Notes: generated from the letters alone by a model not told the origin. Counted from the stretch's first letter, positions 48,399 through 59,775 are shown. The stretch: 64,000 bases of DNA from Orbilia blumenaviensis (GCA_036872755.1 JAVHNS010000006.1:2232001-2296000); one strand, 5' to 3'. Numbers and translations are program-made.

Positions 48399-50084
48399 AT
48401 GGTAGGGGAGCAGGTTATCAACGTTATCCGAAAGGCTGTTGGGGATGAAGACCCCATGGAGGGAATTACTACAGTGCCTGAAGTCCAGTCTGATGACTTG
48501 GATAAATCGCTGAAAGAGAGAAACGCGGTTATTGCCGGTAAGACTCCCTACACTCTGATAGATAGCTGATATCAGAACCGACATGGTAACGTCATTCCCG
48601 TCTTCGATCCGGCTAGATATCACGGCAAACTTCGCTCTCCTGGAGCGAGCAGTCGCTAATTTCGATGCAAGATATACTTTGAGAGTCTTGCGGTCTCTAA
48701 ACACTCTTCGGAAACGGTTTACCGCCTCGATCCTCGCTGATGTTGTAAAGAAGACCTTCCCCCCTTCGCATCCGGCCTTGGTCTCCTTAGGATCCTTACT
48801 AGCCGACTCATCTAGTGCTAGAGATGATGACATTGCCATGGATGTCGATAGCGACACAAGGTCTCCCGATCTCATACTCCCCGAGGTCGACATATACCTT
48901 CACCTCGCCGTTCAGGTCTACCTCCTTGATCAAGGGCAATATGAGAAAGGTGCGAAGTTCTCAGATGATCTCGTCAAACGCATGCATGGGATGAACAGGA
49001 GAACGCTCGATTCTTTGGCTGCGAAGGCTTACTTCTATTACTCAATGTTTAACGAATCCCTGCCTGGGTCGGAGGCTTTAATATCAATACGTGCTCAGCT
49101 TCTGGCTTCCCTTCGTACCGCGACACTACGGAAAGACATTGACACACAAGCCACTATCATTGTGCTTCTTCTAAGAAATTATCTATCAACATCTCACATC
49201 AGCCAGGCCGATCTGCTGGTTACACATGCAGCGTTCCCTGAGGCCGCCGCCAACAACCTTTTCGCCCGCTACTCGTACTACCTAGGCCGTATCCGAGCCA
49301 TACAGCTCGATTACTCAAGTGCCCACGAATATCTTATCAGTGCAACTCGGAAGGCCCCCCAGGTCGCCGTAGCCGCTGGATTCGTGCAAGCGGCCAACAA
49401 GCTGAATATCGTTGTTGAACTTTTGATGGGGGACATCCCCGAAAGGAGCATATTCCGGCAGCCCATGCTCGAGAAGCCTCTACGTCCATACCTGGCTCTG
49501 GTGCGGGCGGTGAGAGTTGGCGAGCTGGACGCCTTCCAGAACACTGTGAACCTGCATGCGGATACATTCAAACGAGATGGGACGTACACATTAATCTCAC
49601 GCCTGCGCCAGAATGTCATCAAGACTGGAATCCGGATGATGAGCATCGCTTATTCCAAGATATCTCTTCGTGATATCTGTGTCCGTCTTCGACTGGATTC
49701 CGAGGAAAGTGCGGAATACATCGTCGCGAAGGCCATCCGAGATGGAGTGATCGAAGCAAACTTGAACAACGAAAGGGGCTACATGCAGAGCAAGGAATTG
49801 ACCGATATATACGCCACGAAGGAACCTCAGGATCAATTCCACGACCGTATCAAGTTTTGTATGCAGTTGCACAACGAGTGCGTTACGGTATGTGAGCCCG
49901 ATAATCTTTACTCCTGAGCACTCTCCTAATTATCTTATCATGCTAGGCGATGCGGTTCCCGATGAATCAACACCGCCTCGAACTTAAAAACGCGCAGGAG
50001 GCGCGTGAACGGGAGAGGGAACTCGTAAAAGAGATTCAAAGCGGGGATCGGGACGATGACGATGGTGACTTTGAAGGCATCTAA
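48399..50084 (+). CDS. RPN3: 26S proteasome lid subunit Rpn3
   Basis: PCI-domain subunit of the 19S regulatory-particle lid, needed for lid assembly and degradation of ubiquitinated proteins. Exons are 48399-48537, 48617-49887 and 49947-50084, giving 515 aa, a normal Rpn3 length. The TPR/PCI helices include LPEVDIYLHLAVQVYLLDQG, YYSMFNESLPG, LRTATLRKDIDTQATIIVLLLRNYL, GDIPERSIFRQP and YFK-type winged-helix text (ISLRDICVRLRLDSEESAEYIVAKAIRDGVI, split here across two segments). The C-terminus is Asp/Glu-rich (DDDDGDFEGI). The intron 1 acceptor is placed at 48616, giving VIA|DITANFALLERAV. A nearer in-frame acceptor at 48565 would leave only a 28-nt intron and was rejected. The gene converges on VMA12. 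Confidence 0.95.
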
Positions 50085-50362
50085 ATAGTTCTAACGTCAC
50101 ATTCGAGGACTGGAACGAGTACCTCAGCCTGTCCAATACAAATGCCATACCATCGCACAGGATAATTTGATCGAGAATGTACCGGCCAATCGGTATAGCT
50201 TTTATAAAAATAGGTGATATCGTCGACACAACGCTTTATGTAATTAAAGGTAAAAAAAAAAGGAGAGGGAGAGGGGGGAGATTCGGTCATATTTGGGCGA
50301 TGGCGGGAGAGAATAAGAAACGGGAAGAAATATATATTAGCAGATTAGGTTGAGGTCCGACG
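50085..50362. other. Short convergent spacer
   Basis: 278 bases separate the stops of RPN3 and VMA12. It has an A-then-GA-rich strip at 50250-50280 and a TATATAT near 50332. It probably holds both polyadenylation regions. Confidence 0.6.
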
Positions 50363-51093
50363 CTATGTTTCCTGCGAGCCTTCGGCATTCGAAGGATCTG
50401 CTAAAGGAATGATACTCTTTACCTCCGGCTGCTGCCGTGCCCTCGACCTAGCGTCATCCATCTTGCGTAGATAGCTATTAAAGAGAACGACCTCAGCCAC
50501 GGCGACGATAACGGCAACCGTGATGGAGGCGCCAACACGAAAAGGTTGCCTGTGCTTATAGGTCGTAAGGTTTGCCGTGGCATACCATATTGCGAGGCCA
50601 GTGAAGACGGCGCTAAAGAGGATATTGAGGATCACAGATATTTGGTCCGAAATATCCTTTGCGATCGAATGGGGGGAGTCGTGTTTCTCCGGAATGTTGA
50701 GCATTGAAGCGTACGACTTTTCAGCTTGCTCGTGTCGCAGTTTCTCCATAAAAGCCACGTACTCGGCGGACTAGAAGAGGAAGAGAAACGCCGTCAGCAA
50801 GGTAGATAGATCTGCGGACGGTATTCAATCATAATAACAGACAATGATGATGGCAGACGTACGGGCTGTGGCTTCGAGGCCCTTTTGGGCAGATATATGT
50901 CCGTTCCACGAAGTAGGAGATCCAAGGCGCAACGGGGGTCACGGGAACGACATTCTCTAGCAATTCGGGCGATTCCAGTATGGTCAATATACTTCGAATC
51001 CGGTTCAGACCCAGCTGGTGGCGCGTTCCCCGTGACGGCGGAATAGGCCAGGACGGCCTGTCGTGAGGCCGCGGTATGTGATAGTCGAACCAT
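50363..51093 (-). CDS. VMA12: V-ATPase assembly factor Vma12/Vph2
   Basis: Endoplasmic-reticulum membrane protein that helps assemble the V0 sector of the vacuolar proton pump. Exons on the minus strand are 51093-50863 and 50770-50363, giving 212 aa. The N-terminal half is hydrophilic and includes ARECRSRDPRCALDLLLRGTDIYLP followed by KPQP|SAEYVAFMEKLRHEQAE, the usual family signature bridging the intron. Two membrane segments follow at about residues 118-138 (ISVILNILFSAVFTGLAIWYA) and 152-172. The short C-terminal tail is polar. ATG 51093 gives the typical MVRLSHT-like start; the frame extends 20 codons further to another ATG, which would add a nondescript stretch. Confidence 0.9.
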
Positions 51094-51456
51094 GGCGGGC
51101 AGGGGCTTCAGGGATACGCACGGAGGTGTCAAATAGGACTTATATCGAAGCAAACCACCCGGTACCTAGGCGGGTAGGTAGGTAGGTAGGTAGTTACCTA
51201 AGTGCTACCTAAGGAAGTTGGCACATGTTACCTGGGCAGATCCCGGTGGTGTTGGTTGAGATTCGATGGGTTTGAAGCGCACCTCTTCGCATTCACGCCG
51301 TGTAGCATGCACGAGGCTAGGTAGCTAGGCTAGGTATATATATAGGTAACGTATCAAGTTGCTTGAATACTTTATTCACATTGCATTGGCAGGTATTAAA
51401 ATATCAACTTGGAGTTAGGTATTTCACGTGTATTTTGGAAACAGTGGTGGTAGTTG

Positions 51457-51491
<35 letters not shown>

Positions 51492-52096
51492 TAAGAAGGC
51501 TGCACAGTAGGTATGTACCCACCTATAAGAGGCACTGAATACCTACCTATCCACCCAACGGAAGGAAGCACATACTTGAGTAGGAGGGGGAGAGCAGCAG
51601 GGAGCAGGGAGCAGGGAGCAGGGAGCAGAGCACCCAACCTCCCCACCCTTTTGCTCCACCCACTACCTCCCAAAAGCCCCTCTCCGAGCTTGCTACAGCT
51701 ATACTCAAGCTGGGTAAGCACTTCTTAGGAGGAGGTATCTACCTATCTACCTGAGTGCTCCAGTTGGTACCTACCTACCTACCTAGTAGCTTAGCTTTAC
51801 CCATTCGCCCTTCCGACAGGTCAAACATTCTTCCTTCCTCTCCCTCTCTCTCTCTCTCTCTCTATCTCCCTCACTCCCTCACTCTCACACACACAAACAC
51901 ACAGAGAGAGAGACAGGCAGACAGACACGCGTCTTGATCCCCCCTCCTTTGCTTCGGATCCCTCGATTTTTCTCGTTGTGTGCTACACTTTCCCATTGTC
52001 CGTTTTCTTACTTTATTTTGCTTTCAGTTTTCTTTTTTCTTTTTCTAACTTTTTTTCCATCCGTATAAAAAGAACTAGAGCCTAGAATAACAAGCC
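51094..52096. other. Repeat-rich intergenic region before UDP-glucose dehydrogenase
   Basis: 1.0 kb with several repeat types in order: (GGTA)n with TACCTA units at 51165-51215, an ATG/GAT trinucleotide run at 51457-51491, four and a half copies of AGGGAGC at 51599-51628, a TACCTA cluster at 51735-51790, and a (CT)n then CACA then (GA)n strip at 51840-51925. The last 150 bases are C/T-rich leader. No gene is seen. Confidence 0.7.
51457..51491. repeat. GAT trinucleotide repeat
   Basis: About eleven uninterrupted GAT units in the intergenic region between VMA12 and the UDP-glucose dehydrogenase gene. Confidence 0.9.
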
Positions 52097-54029
52097 ATGG
52101 CCTCCATTGTCCCCAAGCTCGAATCTTTAGCCGTTAGTGCTGCTAACCAGCTCTCACCTGGTGAGGAGCCTCCGAGAGAGGGGGCTGTTACGCCCGGCAT
52201 CAAGCGCCTCTCCCGTCCTCTGGGATCAATTGATATCCCCCATATCACAATTAAGTCCATATGCTGCATTGGTGCTGGATACGTTGGTAAGTGCTTATAA
52301 TTATCGTGATGGTGCCGTTTTCGCATAGCTAGGCTAGGTACCTGGGTAGTTAGGTACCTACCTAGGTAGCTACTTAAAGCTAAACACACACACAACCCCC
52401 CCTTCCTTCCCCCTTCCAACTTCCCCAATTGTTTCAACACCATTGACGGCATTACAACTAACAACGACTAGGTGGACCAACATGCGCCGTCATTGCCTAT
52501 AAAAACCCACATATCAAAGTCACAATCGTTGACTTAAATGCTGCCCGCATTGCGGCTTGGAACTCCGATGAGCTGCCAATCTACGAACCCGGTCTGGATG
52601 ATGTTGTCAAATCAACCAGAGGGAAAAATCTTTTCTTTTCGACCGATGTCGATGGGGGAATCCTCGAAGCTGACCTCATTTTCGTCTCCGTCAATACCCC
52701 TACTAAAATCAAGGGAGTCGGTGCAGGATTCGCCGCGGACTTGGGTTATGTCGAAAGCGCTACCCGGAAAATCGCCGAGGTCGCAAAATCCGACAAGATC
52801 GTCGTCGAGAAGAGCACAGTTCCATGCAGAACCGCCCAGTCTATGAGATACATCGTAAGCCCCCTCCCTCTCGGTCTCTCTTGTCAACGATATCACTCGG
52901 TGCGCATGCTGATTATAAACCCTGAGTAAATTTAGCTCGAGGCGAATGCCAAGCCAGACATTCACTTCGATATCCTCTCGAACCCAGAATTCCTGGCTGA
53001 GGGAACTGCCATATCAGATCTTTTCTACCCAGACCGTGTATTGATTGGATCGCTGGATACCGAGAGGGGCCGTTCCGCAGCCGCGTCTCTTGCAGATGTT
53101 TACGCGGGATGGGTTACCCGTGATCAAATCATCACCATGAACCTCTGGTCTTCGGAGCTGTCAAAATTGGCTGCTAATGCCCTTCTGGCTCAACGCATCT
53201 CGAGTATCAATGCTTTGAGTGCAATCTGTGAAGCAACTGGCGCAGATATCGATGAAGTTAGCTACGCTTGCGGACTGGATTCTAGAATCGGTCCCAAATT
53301 CTTAAAAGCTAGTGTAGGGTTCGGTGGGAGCTGCTTCCAAAAAGATATATTGAATTTAGTATATCTAAGCGAAAGCTTACATCTCCCAGAGGTCGCTGCT
53401 TATTGGAAACAGGTAAGTGTGAAGCCGAGCAAGCCCCTCCCCCCCCAGGTCGGGAGACAGGGAAAAGATTTAGAGGGAATATATACTAATTTTCCGCCTA
53501 GGTCGTCGAGATGAACGAATACCAGAAACGCCGGTTCACCAATCGTGTGATATCCTCCCTTTTCAATACCTTAACTGCGAAAAAGATCGCAATTTTCGGG
53601 TTCGCGTTCAAAAAAGACACCGGTGACACACGTGAATCGCCTGCCATCACTTTGGTCAACTACTTCCGCGAGGAAAAGGCGTATATCTCGATCTATGACC
53701 CAAAGGTCGAAGAATCGCAAGTTTGGATGGACCTTACGGAGCCAGGCGTTGTAGACGAGACCGAGGCTGTCAAGAAGCAAGTGTCAATTGCGGCGGACCC
53801 TTACGAAGCTGCCGCTGGCGCAGACGCGATTGTAATCTGTACCGAATGGAACGATTTCAAAGAGACCGTTCTCGACTATGAGAAAATTTATGCAAGCATG
53901 AAAAAACCTGCTTTTATCTTCGATGGTCGCCTTATTCTGGATGCGAAGAAGGTCTCACAAATCGGGTTTAAAGTTGAGACTATTGGACGGCCACGGACGA
54001 CTTTCGTTCAATCAAAGGACTTTGAGTAA
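52097..54029 (+). CDS. UDP-glucose 6-dehydrogenase
   Basis: Oxidises UDP-glucose to UDP-glucuronate with two NAD+, supplying precursors for wall and capsule-like polysaccharides. Exons are 52097-52286, 52472-52854, 52936-53412 and 53502-54029, giving 525 aa, about 30 residues longer at the N-terminus than animal enzymes. The Rossmann motif [14 protein letters not shown] spans the first intron. Further landmarks are [46 protein letters not shown], the catalytic cysteine in [11 protein letters not shown], and the C-terminal NAD-side motif [17 protein letters not shown], with VICTEWNDF near the end. Intron 1 (52287-52471) contains a TACCTA repeat cluster. Confidence 0.95.
52330..52376. repeat. 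TACCTA/TAGGTA repeat inside an intron
   Basis: A palindromic group of GCTAGGTACCTGGG and TTAGGTACCTACCTAGGTAG units within intron 1 of the UDP-glucose dehydrogenase gene. It is the only intronic copy I noticed. Confidence 0.85.
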
Positions 54030-54935
54030 ACCACAAGCTTGATTGGTGTTCCCACAGATGTAGACTTTGCTTTTTTTTTTCCCTCTCCTCCCTCCCCGAC
54101 AATATTCTGCATCTCAATTCCTTCTCTTCCTTTCATCCCCCGCCTCTGTTTTTTTTGCGGTTTGTATCGTAAAAAATAATTTCGGGTAGCCGTAATATAT
54201 ATATATATATATACGAATAGTCAGCAGAATTTGCCCCCTTTTCTATTATTTTTTTATATCTTTTAATCCCCGAAACATTGAACCTACCATACCGCAAAAA
54301 GGGTACGAATCACCTCACAGACTAACAAGAACCTAGGTAGTTTGTTTATGATTGATAATGTAGTGTAAATTTAGTTGCGCAAAGCTGCTATTTCGTATGG
54401 TACGAGTTTGTGGTGGCTCTTGCAATCCGGGTATCTGGTAAGTATTAAATACCACAGGAGCTAAATTCAGATATCTACAAAATATGTACGGATCCATGAG
54501 GTGGCCGGAGACAAAAGGGTAACAAACAGGCGTTAAAATACTTAGAAGTACTCAAGCATAAAGGAAATAGGCCCCACAGAATCATAAAAAATGGCCCCTT
54601 TGGAATAAAAGATAACAGGGAAAATCAGCCCCTCTCATGCATGACATTTCATAGTCCCCCCTCATATAAACGCATTAAACGACCATGTATAAAAAGACAA
54701 AGTAAACCCAGAGCGCCAAGATGCCTTTGTTACCCGCGAATCAATTTGCAAGTAACTTATCGAATGAATAAAGCCTATATTATGGCGAGTGGTAGAACCA
54801 GTGCACAGGCCGCTTTAAGAGCCTATTCTTCGTCATCGACGATTTGTTTGTCGACGAGATTTCGAGAAAGTATCCTAGAAAACGCAGCTTAGCGTCAGTT
54901 AACCGCTCCAAGTCTATAAGGGAGAAACACAGCGC
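54030..54935. other. Convergent intergenic region
   Basis: 906 bases between the UDP-glucose dehydrogenase stop and the FIG1 stop. T-rich strips (54070-54085, 54148-54157) and a (TA)n tract at 54197-54212 mark the 3' region of the first gene. A single AACCTAGGTAG unit occurs near 54330. No coding frame with support. Confidence 0.6.
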
Positions 54936-56062
54936 TTACATCACTAATAGCCCAATGGTCACCAAAATGAGCAGAGCAAACCCGAACCAGCCTAGAACAA
55001 GCGCAGTGACCTGGAATATCACCCGTTAGCTCAAAAATCTTATCAAATATCCTGTTTAGAGGACCTACCCCGACGCCAGTTTGGATTGATCCGTTTCCTA
55101 AGTTTTCGGCGATTGTAGCCGCGGCAATGGATGCAGTATGCTAGAGGGCGGTAGGATATTGGTCAGCATGCAGAATATCAATGGAGGGGTCAAAATATAC
55201 GGACCTGCCATAGAACCGAAACCAGAACGAATATCGCAGATATAAAAATGATCGCGAGCGCGATTTGTGACACAAACCGGCTCGGCATCCTTTCTTCTTC
55301 GCTATTGTATGTCGGGAACGTTGCCAACATAACTAGAACAATCGTCGCGAGTAGAATTGCAACGATACTACCATAAATGTTAAAAAAAAGATACGATCAA
55401 CGAGATCAAATTTTCGGTTGCAAAACCATAACTTACAGTAGATAAGGGAATACAATGCTGTCCCGGAAAGTATCTGACACCCAAATAAGATTAAGGGGAT
55501 CTTGGTCCACACTTACTTGAGCTGCGAGGGAGGATGCATTGCCGCTACAGAGCCAAGAACCACCATCAGGGTTGATGCAAATTCCGAAATAGCTATTAAA
55601 GAGGAATTTGGCACGTTAGCTGCCGAGGAAAGGAACTCCATCAATCACAGAGCTAGGAACCTACCCTACTCGAGCTTCGAGCATAGCATTTGCAACTATA
55701 TTTCCTATCGCTCGAGCTGCTTCGGGGTCTACTTGCGCTGTCGAATAGACAGGAGCATAGTGATTGTAGAACAGGTTTATGAGGAATATTGATGGTATCA
55801 GTGGACTCGAAGATGAACACCCTGCAAGTAAAAGTGCTATTGAAGTTGTCAGCGGTGCTTCGGATTTGACTAATCTCAGGGAGTGACTTACAGAGTAATA
55901 TAATGGCAAGGATAATGAATATCATCAAAATATGCTGTAGTTTGGTAGATGCATGTCAGTCTGTGCTTTCTATGATGAAGATAATGGGTTTGGTATTTCG
56001 ATTCGGTCTAGGCGGCAACGTACATGGTAACCGAGTAAAGGGACCAGCCCTGCCAGCATCAT
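54936..56062 (-). CDS. FIG1: Fig1-family membrane protein
   Basis: Four-pass, claudin-like plasma-membrane protein involved in calcium influx and membrane fusion during mating and hyphal fusion. Seven exons on the minus strand: 56062-56024, 55934-55892, 55836-55665, 55592-55438, 55367-55205, 55141-55069 and 55010-54936, giving 239 aa. The first helix ends in LLLAGCSSSSPLIPSIFL. The first outer loop carries the Fig1/claudin-type signature GYFGIC followed by a second Cys in SWLCSGN. Then come DPLNLIWVSDTF and three more helices (IVAILLATIVLVMLATF, IALAIIFISAIFVLVSVL, ALVLGWFGFALLILVTIG). Almost every exon join falls in family-conserved text. An upstream ATG frame (near 56135) cannot be spliced on in frame, so MMLAG is taken as the start. 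Confidence 0.9.
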
Positions 56063-56948
56063 CCTGTTAGTAATAATTTCGCATGGAGAGTGAATGTCGA
56101 CAGTTTCCAAGCATACTTTCAAAAGTCAACCGTAACCGGATCATCCGGCGAACTTCTATCAAAGCCATATTCGCTGATCTAACTCAGTCGTTCCCTCTTT
56201 ACCGGTTCAAAAGTCTCCGCCGTAGAGTCAAGGAGTGAAAACTTGGTTGGCTGCCGAGCACAAAAATGTCGCTCTTGTGTCTATGGAGGGTTTTTTTAAA
56301 TACTGGAAAGCTGGCGTGCGAGTGTTGAATGACTGATTACACACGGCTGCAGGTTTAGGAATTGAGGTACTCAGGCGATGGCTGGGGGCGTGACTTCGTA
56401 GAGTGTTGAGGATATCGGCTCCCGCAACCTCGTTTTGATATTTCTGGAGGAAGTTGTTATCAATTGGAAAGGCTTGAGAGGTGGGTAAAGCCTGTCGCGA
56501 TGAGGAAACATGGTGTTTAAAGCTCGGATGGCTTCGTCTGCCAGCGTAAACAGTGGTGTTGCGCCGGTGTATCGTGGGGCTGATGAGTTGGCACGGCAAC
56601 CTAGGTTGACACAGGCACGATGCACCTTGGCAAGAACTTTGAGGCGTGTATCACGTGACTATACAAATGCGAGGCTGTGTTGGATTGTAGCCTAGCAAAA
56701 GTACGCTGTTTCAATACCGTCGTAATATGAAATATATGTCGTCATTTTTCGTGCAATACCGTATCAACACCATTCTGATATGCATTGCGACATTAAATGC
56801 CGGATGGATTTTGTATCAATATCACCCCGATTTCAAGCACAGCAGGTACCTAGGTAGGTACTTAGCTGGATATAGCGGCCGTCATAACATTATATTATGT
56901 TAACTGTACCTCATATACATTAGAAATTAATACTACTAGAGTTCCCGA

Positions 56949-56970
56949 ATGCATATGCGCGCATATGCAT
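56949..56970. repeat. 22-bp perfect palindrome
   Basis: Each half is ATGCATATGCG followed by its exact reverse complement, with no spacer. A 14-bp core (GCATATGCGCGCAT) recurs at 57137-57150. Confidence 0.9.
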
Positions 56971-57136
56971 CGAATGCCATGAAGTCTTACTAGTCTGTTG
57001 GACTCTGGGGGAGGACATGTTGACAGTTCATTTACCCAGCTAACTAAACTTTGTTAGCGACCCGGCACCTCGACCGGGTATACAGTCAAACTGATCCGGA
57101 CCGTGGCCTTGCAAATACATAACTTGCCCAACTCCC

Positions 57137-57179
57137 GCATATGCGCGCATGTGTATGTGTATGAGATGCATACACATAC
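57137..57179. repeat. Palindrome core copy plus 11-bp-stem hairpin
   Basis: The 14-bp GCATATGCGCGCAT core at 57137-57150 is followed directly by an inverted repeat, with arms GTATGTGTATG (57153-57163) and CATACACATAC (57169-57179) around a 5-base loop. Confidence 0.85.
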
Positions 57180-57478
57180 GTCTTTGTCCCAACATACGGC
57201 CATATATTACTCCAAGGCGGTACCCACCGGTGGGTAGCTTATTACACGTATGGAAAGATAAGTGCTTGTAAGCATGCATGTCCCATTATCAGGTAGTTTG
57301 GAGATGCAGCAAACCACGGGCAACTCCAAGCGCAAAACCAGGCCCAAGTTGCAACGTAACCAGCCGATAACCAGAGGATCGGAAGGTTAAAGTGCAAGCC
57401 ACTTGGGCCATATGCAAAGGACTCCTGCCAGCTGCAGTACCGAGTGGCTTCGCCATACCGGACAAGTGTACTTCTCAA

Positions 57479-58237
57479 TTACGCCATCCGAATTACTTTC
57501 CCTTCCTTAGTAATCCTTATCGTCTTCATCTGCGCCAGTCCCTGCCCATCGCCTTTCCAACCCGATAGGAGCTTTCGGGTCTCCGCATCAAATAAATCAG
57601 GTATCTCTATCAAACCCATTCATGCGGGTGCTTCTTTAGCCACGGTACGTCTATGCGAAATTCAAAGCAAAAACCAAGACCCACCATAGCCAACATCAAA
57701 CTCTGCCAGCTCCTTCTCAAGAGAATTACGCAATCGATCCTCTTGTGACGACCGTGGCCGACCAAGCCTCCTCTCCCCAGACAATAATTTAATCTCCTCG
57801 TCGAGATTAGAAAGAAAGCTGTCGATATTTTCCGTTAGCACCAGATGCAATCAAATTTCATGACGGCCGGAATAGAAAGTTTAGGTAGCACGTACTTCTC
57901 GATATGTTGAAGGATATCTACTACTGAAATCTGCTCAGCGCATACAAGTTGCTGAAAATGCCGGCATCTTGTTACTAATCCGATTGTTAGCTCCTTGAGG
58001 TAACGGGTGCTATTTAATATGGTGGATAGGTAGGAGTTTGCGTGGCTTAGGGATAAGTTGTATACTTTTTGGTAGAAGCGCCTTCTGTCTGAGAGTTCCT
58101 GATCGCGCCAGTTTTTCATTCCTTAGCATCCCTCGACGGAGTCGTCGAGCATCGCGACTATCTTCAACGAGGGCTGTTGACGATGCACCTCGTTTCTTCT
58201 TGATCTGTGATTGTATTTTCCGGAGTGACCTCGGCAT
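57479..58237 (-). CDS. TMA16: Translation machinery-associated protein Tma16
   Basis: Small factor found on late nuclear and cytoplasmic pre-60S particles. Exons on the minus strand are 58237-58066, 57974-57896, 57818-57685 and 57606-57479, giving 170 aa. The N-terminus (MPRSLRKIQSQIKKKRG, then SRDARRLRR and RNEKLAR) is the basic Tma16 start. ISVVDILQHIENFLSNLDEEI, GERRLGRP and EKELAEFDVGYEIPDL are the family core, and the end is LLSGWKGDG with TIRITKEGKV. Three of the junctions were needed to join pieces lying in different frames, and each restores family text. The exon 1 to 2 join (LLPK|ITRCRHF) is the least certain. Confidence 0.87.
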
Positions 58238-58914
58238 CTTGGACTAACTACCTAGAGTGATAGGCAAGGGGGCGCTGACTATAATTCTGATTAAGGGGTT
58301 GATGATCGATATTGAGATAGCTATGCCGTGGTATGGGAAGTAGGTAGGTACCTAGGTGCCTAGGTACTTATGCGTAAGTCCTTAATAGGTATATCTAGAA
58401 TTAGTACTACGATAGATATATCAAATTATATGGATGGGCGCAATGGAATGTGTAACTACTCAAGTGTGTATTTACTTACCAGGTTTAGGCACGTAAGAGG
58501 TAAATAACTAAGTATCTTAGCTTAAGTTAGGTACCTTAGTAGGTATAAATACATGTGTATGTACATGTACATATACTCCAGGAATAGGTACCTACATGCC
58601 CTCGGCTCAGCACAGCATTGCAGAAATTTTTGCCTGAAAGCTTAACTACCTATTTGAGTAAGTGCTTAAAATTTGGCAAACATGCCTAATTTGGTTAGCA
58701 ATTGCGTCTGGCTGACCTGCGCCGACATCGGAACAATGCGCGTATCAGACGCCCAAGCGCGCTGTGGACACCTAACATTAGTTTAAATTTGCATGCTGTC
58801 ATGCGATTGCAATTGGGATCTACCTCTGTTGATATTAATGTTCATGTTCATGTTAGTACATATTCGTCGTCGCCAGTTCACCGAGCATATATATCCCTCT
58901 CATCCACAATAGCT

Positions 58915-58992
58915 AGGTAAGTAGGTACCTACTTAAGAGGTAAGTACCTAAGTAGTACCTGCCTAGATACCTAGGTACCTAGTTAGTAGGCA
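58915..58992. repeat. Dense TACCTA/TAGGTA repeat
   Basis: Nearly continuous TAAGTAGGTACCTACTTAAG, GGTAAGTACCTAAGTAGTACC and GATACCTAGGTACCTAG units. Several sub-segments are perfect palindromes of 10-20 bases. Confidence 0.85.
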
Positions 58993-59012
58993 GCCTCAAT
59001 CGGTGTATGCAT

Positions 59013-59072
59013 GTTGCGTTACGTTGTGCTGTGTTGTGTTGCGTTACATTGCGTTACGCTGCGTTACGTTAT
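59013..59072. repeat. TGCGTTACG/TGTTG short repeat
   Basis: Imperfect tandem array built from GCGTTAC, GTTGT and GCTGT units (for example GCGTTACATTGCGTTACGCT). It is flanked by the TACCTA cluster and by unique sequence containing GGCCCGGG. Confidence 0.8.
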
Positions 59073-59402
59073 TTGGCCCGGGTTTGATATCATCTAAGCC
59101 AACTTCCCTCCCTGCTTCTCAAGTATGCAACTTAAGTCGCTTAAGATTACATTACTGTACTTACGGTTGCATATTTTAACTAGGTGCTTAAGTACGTTAA
59201 GTACCATAGTACGTATGCTCGCCCAGTTACTGCACTGCACTGATAGACACTTAGGTAAGTGCAAGGTATCCCAGGCCTAACTAAGTACCTAGACTGGCTG
59301 CATAGCATACCTCTTGAATACCTAACTCATTTTTATTCTACCTTATTTCAATTTCCATAATTCCCATTTTTAGTTCTTTATTTCTCATTCTTCTTGTTTT
59401 TA

Positions 59403-59506
59403 ATTATTACTGTTATTATTATTATTGTTGTTGTTCTTATTCTTGTTGTTGTTGCTGCTGCTGCTGATGCTGTTGTTGTCGTTGTCGTTGTTGTTGTTGT
59501 TGTTTA
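59403..59506. repeat. TTR trinucleotide tract
   Basis: About 100 bases built from TTA, then TTG, GCT and TCG triplets, changing unit along its length. It would encode Leu or Cys runs on one strand and Gln/Asn runs on the other, but it lies in no gene. Confidence 0.85.
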
Positions 59507-59775
59507 TTAACTACCGAGTACCATTCATAATTCGGTGATTTAGAACCCCGACCAATCGAATCTGGGCATTGATACCTGTTATGGCCGGCCTGGTTGGGCT
59601 AAGGATATCAGTCCCGGTCGCTGATCGAGAGCTTGCGACATGTCATTATATTAACGCCTGGTTCTGAGGTCCTCGGTTAAACAGAGTGCTGATTGCCCTA
59701 TACCAAAATAGTCAAACCGGCCAAGCCAGAGGTTTCGCTTTCGCGGACTTGTATTTCGATATTTTCACCCTGAAA

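Larger units (their letters stand above)
56063..57478. other. Intergenic region with palindromes
   Basis: 1.4 kb between FIG1 and TMA16, which lie in tandem on the minus strand. A 123-codon frame (56599-56228, -) covers the FIG1 leader; it has no recognisable domain and is probably chance. A TACCTAGGTAGG unit lies at 56847-56862. Two related palindromic elements occur at 56949-56970 and 57137-57179. Confidence 0.6.
58238..59775. other. Repeat-rich intergenic region before CTP1
   Basis: 1.5 kb containing the densest TACCTA/TAGGTA material in the window (58340-58372, 58485-58592, 58915-58992, 59180-59300), a TTGCGTTACG-type repeat (59013-59072), and a long T-rich trinucleotide tract (59403-59506). 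TMA16 and CTP1 are divergent across it. Open frames are short and low-complexity; no gene is supported. Confidence 0.7.

Noticed and set aside
56100..56150. Possible extra first exon of FIG1 starting MALIEVRRMIR
   Set aside because: The only GT donor leaves a phase that creates a TGA directly after the junction with the MMLAG exon.
56228..56599. 123-codon minus-strand frame upstream of FIG1
   Set aside because: It lies in the FIG1 leader, looks random, and cannot be spliced in frame to the FIG1 exons.
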